Assembly (NCBI GenBank): GCA_002412985.1
Contig: DHWC01000009.1
Span: 1-14,086, forward strand
Direction of reading: 5' to 3'
DNA length: 14,086 bases
From: Methylocystaceae bacterium UBA5192
GTDB lineage: Bacteria; Pseudomonadota; Alphaproteobacteria; Rhizobiales; Beijerinckiaceae
Below are positions 8,232 through 14,086 of this stretch, piece by piece. Both the position numbers and the translations under genes were made by a program. Within the stretch, counting starts at the first letter, position 1. Each line of letters begins with the position of its first letter. The notes below the pieces were generated by a model. The model searched no databases, was not told the DNA's origin, and was given only the letters and a program-made list of their open reading frames with translations.

Positions 8232-8267
8232 ACGGCGCCGTATCAGCGCGCGCTTTTTTCAAGCTTG
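8232..8267 (+). promoter_or_regulatory. palindrome cluster with T tract in the oxidase leader
   Basis: Three perfect palindromes sit almost end to end: ACGGCGCCGT (8232-8241), AGCGCGCGCT (8245-8254) and CAAGCTTG (8260-8267). The middle one runs into six T residues (8254-8259). Read on the plus strand, GC-rich pairing such as GCGC (8235-8238) with GCGC (8246-8249 or 8248-8251) followed closely by the T tract resembles a compact intrinsic terminator or attenuator about 120 bases before the oxidase start. Alternatively the palindromes are protein-binding sites. Confidence 0.35.
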
Positions 8268-8378
8268 GCCGTTCTCGGGTAATGACGCCACGTCTTTATG
8301 CCGCAGCTTGGCCCTGATTATTGTCTCGCTGGCAGGCGTATAAACGGCCGGTCGGGATTTTGCAGAATTGGGAACAAG

Positions 8379-9923
8379 ATGCCCATGGCCAAGTTAATTC
8401 AATTCAAGCGACGAGAAATTCTCGGCGCAGCGGGCATTTTTCTGGGGCTTCAGCCACTCCTGGGAGCAAAACAGACACGCGCTGCGTTCCCCAGTTTTTC
8501 ACCTGATGTCGAGATCGAATTATATGCCCGTCGCGATCGCGTAACTATTTTTCCTGATACGCAAACGCCAGTTTGGCGATACGTCGGTCGCCTGCTCAAG
8601 GGGCCTGCCAATACTCTGAGCGATGTGAATGACAGTTATCTTGGTCCGACCTTGCGCTTTGTAAGGGGGCAAAAGGTTCGAGTGCACTTACATAATGAAT
8701 TGCCTGAACCCACTATTACGCACTGGCATGGACTTCACGTGCCGATGGCGGCGGATGGGCGCCCCAGTCAAGCGATCGGCAATAGCCAAACCTATGTCTA
8801 CGACTTTGAGGTCCGAAACCGCGCAAGCATGAATTTTTACCATCCGCATACGCATGAGGCGACAGCAACACAACTTTACCGAGGTCTTGCTGGTTTAATC
8901 ATTGTAGAAGATGAGGAGGAGAGAGCCTTAGAATTACCTTCTGGTGCTTATGAAATTCTACTCGCGCTTCAGGATCGCGCTTTTAATAAGGATCGTCAGT
9001 TCATTTATGGCGCTGATATGCATCAGTCTATGTTTGGATTTTATGGCGATCAAATTCTCGTTAATGGACGGAAGCAGTATCATTTAGATGTTGACTCGCG
9101 CGCTTATCGATTCCGGATCGTCAATGCGTCGAATGCGCGTATTTATAAACTTGCCTGGAATGACGGGACGCCTTTAACCGTAATTGGCGTTGATGGCGGC
9201 TTACTCAATCAGCCGGAAAATCGGTCTTATATTATGCTTGCGCCGTCAGAAAGAGTAGATCTATGGGTTGATTTTAGTGGACGGCCGATCGGCTCCAAGC
9301 TCACCATGCAGAGTTTACGCTTTGCCGGTCTTGTTCCAGAGATGGCTCAGACCATGGTCCAAGATGATGGGGACGAAAAGAACGAGGCTTTTACGATCTT
9401 CTCAGTCTCTGTGACGCGACGCGTGAGTGAGAGTCCGAAATTGCCGGAGCGCTTATCTAATATTGGGCCGCTCGATTCAGCCAAGGCGGCAAATCCAAAC
9501 CGGCCGATTCCGATAGCTATTGGCATGGGGCATATGCGACTAACGCTGAACGGGCGCGTCTATGAGCAGGAAGGGGTTTTGTCCTATGAGCATATTCGCT
9601 TAAATTCGCTGCAGTTAATTGATATTTTCCATGATCATAGCGGTATGGGTATGATGTCTATGATGTCGATGGGGCACCCGATTCATTTACATGGTCAAGC
9701 CTTCCAAATTTTAAAAAGAAGTTTTTCTGGAGATGATGTGGCATACGCCACGATTAAAGACGGCTTCATCGACTCTGGCTATAAAGACACCGTACTTGTC
9801 GCGCCAGGCGAACGCGTAGAAATCATCAAACCCTTCGACGATTTTGTTGGTCAATTCATGTATCATTGTCATAATGTCGAACATGAAGATATGGGCATGA
9901 TGCGAGAATTTGATGTCGAATAA
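8379..9923 (+). CDS. Tat-exported multicopper oxidase (CueO-like)
   Basis: Multicopper oxidase of 514 residues from ATG 8379. Such enzymes couple one-electron oxidation of a substrate (Cu(I), Fe(II), Mn(II) or phenolics) to reduction of O2 to water. The N terminus has a Tat signal: KRREILGAAGIFLG (10-23), with cleavage plausible near residue 36. The four copper-binding blocks are complete: HWHGLH (His115, His117), HPHTH (His155, His157), HPIHLHG (His433, His436, His438), and HCHNVEHEDMGMM with His496, Cys497, His498, His502 and axial Met507. This predicts one type 1 copper and a trinuclear cluster. Directly before HPIHLHG lies a Met-rich loop, six Met within residues 423-431, as expected for Cu(I) handling. 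I chose 8379 because GGGA (8370-8373) precedes it by five bases and the Tat motif is then N-terminal; ATG 8385 is also possible. It is transcribed divergently from tonB. Substrate and symbol remain open. Confidence 0.93.
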   Translation: MPMAKLIQFKRREILGAAGIFLGLQPLLGAKQTRAAFPSFSPDVEIELYARRDRVTIFPDTQTPVWRYVGRLLKGPANTLSDVNDSYLGPTLRFVRGQKVRVHLHNELPEPTITHWHGLHVPMAADGRPSQAIGNSQTYVYDFEVRNRASMNFYHPHTHEATATQLYRGLAGLIIVEDEEERALELPSGAYEILLALQDRAFNKDRQFIYGADMHQSMFGFYGDQILVNGRKQYHLDVDSRAYRFRIVNASNARIYKLAWNDGTPLTVIGVDGGLLNQPENRSYIMLAPSERVDLWVDFSGRPIGSKLTMQSLRFAGLVPEMAQTMVQDDGDEKNEAFTIFSVSVTRRVSESPKLPERLSNIGPLDSAKAANPNRPIPIAIGMGHMRLTLNGRVYEQEGVLSYEHIRLNSLQLIDIFHDHSGMGMMSMMSMGHPIHLHGQAFQILKRSFSGDDVAYATIKDGFIDSGYKDTVLVAPGERVEIIKPFDDFVGQFMYHCHNVEHEDMGMMREFDVE

Positions 9924-9933
9924 TTTTAAAATT

Positions 9934-9987
9934 CTTTGAAGGTCCTTTTCAAAGGAGCGCGTAGGTTTAAAAATTTCAGGCGCTTTT
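9934..9987. terminator. possible terminator region between the oxidase and mfd
   Basis: In the 66-base gap between two convergent genes, CTTTGAA (9934-9940) and TTCAAAG (9948-9954) form a perfect 7-bp stem with a 7-base loop, without a following T tract. Next, AGCGC (9956-9960) can pair with GCGCT (9980-9984), which runs into TTTT (9984-9987) on the plus strand. Either could end the oxidase transcript; both are weak. Confidence 0.35.
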
Positions 9988-9989
9988 AA

Positions 9990-12900
9990 CTAAGATTGGG
10001 ATTTTTTTGTCTTACCTTTCTCTGCAATCTCAGCAAGCGCGCGTAAGATACGGCGCGTGCCAGTCAGTCTTTGTTTCATTGTCTCGAATTCGCGAATAAA
10101 AACGACGCGCATGTCGGGGCGTACTTTTGCCGAGACGCCTTGTTCAGCGATAAATCTGACAAGACCATCAGGGTTCATGAATTGGTTGTCGCGGAACGAG
10201 ATAATGACGCCCTTAGGTCCTGCGTCCACTTTTTCAACGTGAGAGCGGCGACAAAGCGCTTTGATCGCGACAACTTCAAAGAGCTGTTCAACTTCTGGCG
10301 GCACTGGGCCAAAGCGATCTATCATCTCCGCAGCGAAGGACTCAATGTCTTGATCTGTTTCAAGCGTGGAGAGTCGGCGGTAAAGTTGTAATCTCAATGT
10401 CAGATCGGCAACATAGCTTTCAGGTATTGTAACTGGCGCGCCAATTGCGATCGTGGGCGACCAGACTTCTTCTTGTGGTTCCTCTATCCCCGCCTTGAGG
10501 AGGGTAATCGCATCGCCAAGCATCTGTTGATAAAGTTCATAACCAACCTCTTTGATATGCCCCGACTGCTCGTCGCCGAGAAGATTTCCTGCGCCACGAA
10601 TGTCAAGATCGTGGCTGGCGAGTTGAAAGCCTGCGCCAAGCGTATCAAGCGATTGTAACACCTCAAGGCGTTTTTGCGCTTGTGGGGTTATCGTACGGTT
10701 GGCGGGCGTCGTGAAAAGCGCAAAAGCGCGAGTTTTTGAGCGTCCAACGCGGCCGCGTAATTGATAAAGCTGCGCTAGTCCAAACATATCTGCGCGCCAT
10801 ACAATCAAGGTATTTGCTGTTGGGATATCTAGGCCTGATTCAACAATCGTTGTTGAGAGCAGGATATCAAATTTTCCGTCATAAAAAGCCGACATCTTAT
10901 CTTCGAGTTCGCCTGGACTCATTTGTCCATGCGCAATCACATATTTCGCTTCGGGAACATTTTCTCTCAAATAAGATGCTGCAGCCTCTATATCCTCGAT
11001 GCGAGGACAAACAAAAAATGCTTGTCCGCCACGATAGCGTTCACGAAGCAAAGCTTCGCGAACGATTAGAGGATCGAAAGGCGAAATAAAACTTCTTACA
11101 GCAAGGCGGTCTACTGGCGGCGTTGCAATAAGAGAAAGCTCTCGCACGCCTGTCATTGCGAGTTGTAGCGTGCGTGGAATAGGGGTGGCCGATAGCGTCA
11201 GGACATGCACTTCAGCTCGTAGTTCTTTCAAGCGTTCTTTGTGGCCAACCCCAAAGTGTTGTTCTTCATCAATGATAACCAAGCCAATATCTTTGAAAGA
11301 AACGCCCTTTCCTAATAGCGCATGGGTGCCAATGAGAATATCTACACGCCCTTCGGCGAGATCTTTTTTAGTCTCTCGCGCTTCTGATGCGCCCACCATT
11401 CGTGAAAGACGCCCAACTTTGATTGGAAGTCCCGCAAAACGATGGGTAAAAGTTTTATAATGCTGGCGGGCTAATAATGTCGTTGGAGCGACAACGGCGA
11501 CTTGTTTGCTGTTGATGGCTGCACAAAATGCTGCGCGTAAGGCAACTTCTGTTTTGCCGAATCCTACGTCACCGCATACAAGACGGTCCATTGGGCGTCC
11601 AGCATTGAGATCCTCAATAACAGAGTCAATGGCTGCAAGTTGATCTTCGGTTTCATCATATGGGAACCGAGCGCAGAACTCCTCATAAATTCCTTCCGGC
11701 GGTGGTAGTTTAGGCGCTTGGCGCAATTGTCTTTGCGCGGCAATGGCGATCAATCCCTTAGCCATTTCGCGGATGCGATTTTTCATACGCGCTTTGCGCG
11801 TTTGCCAACCAGCTCCGCCTAATCGATCAAGTTGCGCCTCGGTGTCTTCGCCGCCATAACGCGTGAGAAGTTCAATATTTTCTACAGGCAGATAAAGTTT
11901 ATCGCCGCCTGCATAGTGAATCTCTAGACAATCATGCGGTGCGCCGGCTGCTGCAATGGCGCCTAGACCGATAAATCGTCCGATGCCGTGATCAACATGA
12001 ACAACTAGGTCGCCGGCTGTTAAGCTGGCGATTTCATTAAGGAGCGCATCGGCTGATTTTTTCTTACGGCGTCTTCGAATAAGGCGATCGCCAAGTATAT
12101 CTTGCTCGCCAATTATAATATAAGAATCTGTCTCAAAACCATGCTCAAGACCGAGGACTGCGAGTGTTACTGTTCCAAGGCCTTCCCTTTCGCGTGGCGT
12201 CGCCAGAGCTGAGGGCAGAGAAGAGACTGAAAAGATATTTTTAAGGCCGTGTTCTTCAAGAACGTGACCCAGTCGTTCGCAAGAACCATCTGACCAGCCA
12301 GCGACAATGACCGATCGGCCTTTTTCTCTCTCTGATTTTATGTGGTCAACGGCTGATTGAAATACATTAATTTCAGGCATGTTGCGTTCAGGCGCGAAGT
12401 CGCGTCCAAGGCGTGCGCCGCCATCAATAATCCCATGCTCCGTCGAGACCTCGAAGGGTGAAAATCGAATATTGGCGCGTTGATTAAAAAATTCAGTCCA
12501 TTCTGTCTTTGTGAGATACAGCGCTTCAGGGATGAGCGGCTTATAGGTTGAGGTAATTGGATTGAGATCATGCGCCTCTTTACGCGCGTGATAATAATCC
12601 GTTATCTGTTTTAAGCGTTCTTCCGCCGCCTCCTCCACCAGCGTATCGAGGAGTAGAGGCGCAGAGCCAATATAATCAAAAAGCGTGTCCATTCGTTCAT
12701 AGAACAGGGGTAGCCAGTGTTCCATCCCGGGATAACGGCGACCTTCGCTGACAGCTTCATATAATCCATCATTGCGCGTTTCACCGCCAAAGAGCGCCGC
12801 GTAGGATTGACGAAAGCGGCGCATTGTATCGCTGGTTAAGCGTAATTCGCTCATGGGCGTTAAGTCGAGCGCGTGTAATTGACCAATGGCGCGTTGTGTT

Positions 12901-13544
12901 TCGGAGTCAAAGCTGCGGATAGATTCGAGTGTATCGCCAAAAAAATCTAACCGTATCGGAGAAGGCGCGCCAGGAGGGAAAAGATCAATCAGTCCGCCTC
13001 TTTGCGCATATTCACCTGTTTCATGAACGGTGCTCGCGCGTGAATAACCATTTGCTTCAAGCCAGAGTGCGAGTTCATCAAGTTTAACAACATTTCCTGG
13101 AGCAGCGGAGAAGCTTTCGGCCGCAATTAATTTTCGTGGGGGCGTGCGTTGGAGTAGGCAGTCGATTGTCGTGGTGATAACACGCGGTCTTTCTGCAGAT
13201 GATTTAGCGCGCGTTAATCTTGACAGCGCAGTCATGCGCCGCGCGACAATTCCAGCGTGTGGCGAAACGCGATCATAAGGCTGGCAATCCCAAGCAGGAA
13301 CATCCAGGACCTCAATTTCCGGTCCGGAAAATTGCAAGGCCTCGCGAAATGAAGCGGAGCGCGCAGCATCGCGGGCTATATGAACAAAAACCGCTTCTTG
13401 CCCTTGCGTAAGTTTTGCGCGTGCGCGCGTTAAGTCAGCGCAAAGAAAGGCGTCGAAACCCTCAGGCGCTCGAGTAAAAAGTAGTTTTTCACCCTTCTCA
13501 AGGCGCCCACAGGCGGCAAGCAGTTCTTGAGACGCATTTTTCAT
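9990..13544 (-). CDS. mfd: transcription-repair coupling factor
   Basis: Mfd removes RNA polymerase stalled at DNA lesions and recruits UvrA for nucleotide excision repair. From ATG 13544 it has 1184 residues, the normal size. The N-terminal UvrB-like module contains GEYAQRGGLIDLFPPG near 177-192. The CarD-like polymerase-interacting domain includes VVHVDHGIGRFIGL (514-527). The translocase follows: Walker A GDVGFGKTE (658-666), motif II DEEQHFGVGHKE (759-770), LTLSATPIPRT (782-792), and the RGRVGRS motif (930-936). The RecG-like ATPIPRTLQLAMTGVRELS region is also present. The C-terminal D7 domain begins around 1040 (ESYVADLTLRLQLYRRL). The reading frame extends six codons further to a TTG at 13562, which overlaps the sdhE stop as TTGA; neither start has a clear ribosome site, so coupling to sdhE is possible. 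No frameshift is visible. It converges on the oxidase gene. Confidence 0.97.
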   Translation of the reverse strand: MKNASQELLAACGRLEKGEKLLFTRAPEGFDAFLCADLTRARAKLTQGQEAVFVHIARDAARSASFREALQFSGPEIEVLDVPAWDCQPYDRVSPHAGIVARRMTALSRLTRAKSSAERPRVITTTIDCLLQRTPPRKLIAAESFSAAPGNVVKLDELALWLEANGYSRASTVHETGEYAQRGGLIDLFPPGAPSPIRLDFFGDTLESIRSFDSETQRAIGQLHALDLTPMSELRLTSDTMRRFRQSYAALFGGETRNDGLYEAVSEGRRYPGMEHWLPLFYERMDTLFDYIGSAPLLLDTLVEEAAEERLKQITDYYHARKEAHDLNPITSTYKPLIPEALYLTKTEWTEFFNQRANIRFSPFEVSTEHGIIDGGARLGRDFAPERNMPEINVFQSAVDHIKSEREKGRSVIVAGWSDGSCERLGHVLEEHGLKNIFSVSSLPSALATPREREGLGTVTLAVLGLEHGFETDSYIIIGEQDILGDRLIRRRRKKKSADALLNEIASLTAGDLVVHVDHGIGRFIGLGAIAAAGAPHDCLEIHYAGGDKLYLPVENIELLTRYGGEDTEAQLDRLGGAGWQTRKARMKNRIREMAKGLIAIAAQRQLRQAPKLPPPEGIYEEFCARFPYDETEDQLAAIDSVIEDLNAGRPMDRLVCGDVGFGKTEVALRAAFCAAINSKQVAVVAPTTLLARQHYKTFTHRFAGLPIKVGRLSRMVGASEARETKKDLAEGRVDILIGTHALLGKGVSFKDIGLVIIDEEQHFGVGHKERLKELRAEVHVLTLSATPIPRTLQLAMTGVRELSLIATPPVDRLAVRSFISPFDPLIVREALLRERYRGGQAFFVCPRIEDIEAAASYLRENVPEAKYVIAHGQMSPGELEDKMSAFYDGKFDILLSTTIVESGLDIPTANTLIVWRADMFGLAQLYQLRGRVGRSKTRAFALFTTPANRTITPQAQKRLEVLQSLDTLGAGFQLASHDLDIRGAGNLLGDEQSGHIKEVGYELYQQMLGDAITLLKAGIEEPQEEVWSPTIAIGAPVTIPESYVADLTLRLQLYRRLSTLETDQDIESFAAEMIDRFGPVPPEVEQLFEVVAIKALCRRSHVEKVDAGPKGVIISFRDNQFMNPDGLVRFIAEQGVSAKVRPDMRVVFIREFETMKQRLTGTRRILRALAEIAEKGKTKKSQS

Positions 13545-13558
13545 AACTGGTTTCAACG

Positions 13559-13828
13559 TCAATGGATCGGTCCGGAATGTGTATGAAAACTAATGATCTC
13601 TCTAAAAAGCTCAGTATCATGTTCGTGCGGCGGTTTGACTCCGGAAAGCCAGCTCAACAACTCCGCATCAGGCAAATCTAGAAGCGCTTCAAGCGCCTCT
13701 AATGCGGCAGGACTCAAGGTTTCAAGACGCGCATCAACAAAATTTCCAAGCAAAATATCCAATTCACGCATGCCTCTTCGCCAGGCGCGCACTCGAATGC
13801 GTTTTCGACGAATTTCTTCGTTATTCAT
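13559..13828 (-). CDS. sdhE: FAD assembly factor SdhE (succinate dehydrogenase assembly factor 2)
   Basis: Small protein of 89 residues from ATG 13828, typical of the SdhE/Sdh5 family, which promotes covalent attachment of FAD to the flavoprotein subunit of succinate dehydrogenase in the cytoplasm. The signature is RRKRIRVRAWRRGMRELD, holding the conserved RGxxE (Arg18, Gly19, Glu22), then LLGNFVD. The rest is the expected small helical bundle with LSPAALEALEALLDLPDAEL and LLSWLSG. An in-frame GTG at 13840 would add four residues; neither start has a strong ribosome site, and the ATG better fits the family N terminus. Its stop overlaps a possible TTG start of mfd by four bases, and the next ATG of mfd lies 14 bases after the stop, so the two form an operon. 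An sdhE-mfd pairing is common in alphaproteobacteria. No sdh genes are in the window. Confidence 0.9.
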   Translation of the reverse strand: MNNEEIRRKRIRVRAWRRGMRELDILLGNFVDARLETLSPAALEALEALLDLPDAELLSWLSGVKPPHEHDTELFREIISFHTHSGPIH

Positions 13829-14001
13829 CGGGGTGCTCACTCTAAGGGGAAGTCATGACGCGCGACTTAACCCGATGCGTGAGGAAAGAAAAGCGCGCCT
13901 TCGGCAAAGGTCAGGTCTATTTGCTTTTTACGGGTTGGTCTGAGACGATCAAAATCGACATTTGGGCGTTGACAGGGGTCGTGTTGGATAAAAGGGAATT
14001 G
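13829..14001. other. intergenic region between sdhE and the tRNA promoter
   Basis: This stretch holds the sdhE upstream region. An AAGGGGA (13844-13850) lies four bases before an ATG at 13855 on the plus strand, whose frame stays open to the window edge through the tRNA; I do not accept it as a gene because it reads across the tRNA and its promoter. No clear minus-strand promoter for sdhE was recognised. Confidence 0.4.
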
Positions 14002-14030
14002 CTTGACTTCATTCAGCCGCTGCCCTATCC
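14002..14030 (+). promoter_or_regulatory. sigma-70 promoter for the tRNA
   Basis: CTTGAC (14002-14007), exactly 17 bases, then CTATCC (14025-14030). This fits the CTTGAC-N17-CTATAT consensus described for housekeeping promoters of rhizobia and relatives. Transcription would begin near 14037, about 20 bases before the tRNA. Confidence 0.6.
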
Positions 14031-14058
14031 GCAAGCCTCGCGCCCGCACTGCGCCTGC

Positions 14059-14086
14059 GGGGGAGTAGCTCAGTTGGTTAGAGCGC
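14059..14086 (+). tRNA. tRNA, 5' part only (isotype not determinable)
   Basis: The last 28 bases read as the start of a tRNA: a 7-base acceptor strand GGGGGAG (14059-14065), T8 and A9, then the D arm GCTC-AGTTGGTTA-GAGC (14068-14084) with the usual G18-G19. The window ends before the anticodon, so the amino acid cannot be assigned. A good promoter lies directly upstream. Confidence 0.88.

Larger units (their letters stand above)
7960..8378. other. divergent intergenic region between tonB and the multicopper oxidase
   Basis: These 419 bases separate the minus-strand tonB-like gene from the plus-strand oxidase. I find no convincing gene. A frame continuing from 8298 into the oxidase only adds 27 unlikely residues in front of its signal peptide, and other frames are very short. 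The region contains a minus-strand TATAAT near tonB, an AT-rich patch (8185-8230) with an inverted repeat, and a cluster of three palindromes (8232-8267). No standard CueR, CsoR or Fur operator was recognised by eye. Confidence 0.6.

Noticed and set aside
8262..8313. Direct repeat AGCTTGGCC at 8262-8270 and 8305-8313
   Set aside because: Only nine bases and two copies, with no further similarity around them; chance is sufficient.
8298..8378. 27-residue N-terminal extension of the multicopper oxidase from an ATG at 8298
   Set aside because: It would bury the Tat signal inside the protein, and the ATG at 8379 has a GGGA at proper spacing and puts the twin arginines at residues 11-12.
11240..11275. 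DEEQ in place of E. coli DEEH in Mfd motif II
   Set aside because: Gln at this position is expected in alphaproteobacterial Mfd and related RecG-like helicases; it is not a defect.
10057..11460. Several plus-strand open frames within mfd
   Set aside because: They lie opposite highly conserved Mfd motifs and their translations resemble no family I know; they are shadows.

Overview
The window looks like core chromosome of an alphaproteobacterium, probably a Hyphomicrobiales-type genome of roughly balanced GC. The evidence is the lgt / MidA-type methyltransferase / pgeF cluster, the sdhE-mfd pair, an alphaproteobacterial-style Mfd, and a CTTGAC-N17-CTATCC promoter in front of a tRNA. This is inferred from family knowledge; no database was searched. 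I see no transposase, phage gene, CRISPR array or toxin-antitoxin pair.

Layout. (1) Positions 1-4035, plus strand: a fatty-acid beta-oxidation operon made of the C-terminal end of an acyl-CoA dehydrogenase, a thiolase (fadA) and the two-domain enoyl-CoA hydratase / 3-hydroxyacyl-CoA dehydrogenase (fadJ/fadB type). Gaps are 50 and 40 bases. Together these carry out all four steps of the cycle. (2) Positions 4159-6951, plus strand: lgt (lipoprotein acylation), a MidA/NDUFAF7-family methyltransferase overlapping lgt by four bases, then pgeF (peptidoglycan editing). (3) Positions 6952-7959, minus strand: a TonB-type energy transducer whose stop codon directly abuts that of pgeF. (4) Positions 7960-8378: a 419-base divergent intergenic region with an AT-rich inverted repeat and three closely packed palindromes, one ending in a T tract. 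(5) Positions 8379-9923, plus strand: a Tat-exported multicopper oxidase with a methionine-rich loop. (6) Positions 9990-13828, minus strand: sdhE (FAD insertion into succinate dehydrogenase) followed by mfd (transcription-repair coupling), converging on the oxidase. (7) Positions 14002-14086: a promoter and the first 28 bases of a tRNA cut by the window edge.

The genes are mostly housekeeping: lipid catabolism, envelope maturation, respiratory-complex assembly and DNA repair. The less ordinary part is the divergent tonB/multicopper oxidase pair, which suggests periplasmic metal handling, and the structured leader in front of the oxidase. I found no convincing sign of an undescribed system. 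The strongest leads are the palindrome cluster at 8188-8267 and the Met-rich loop of the oxidase.
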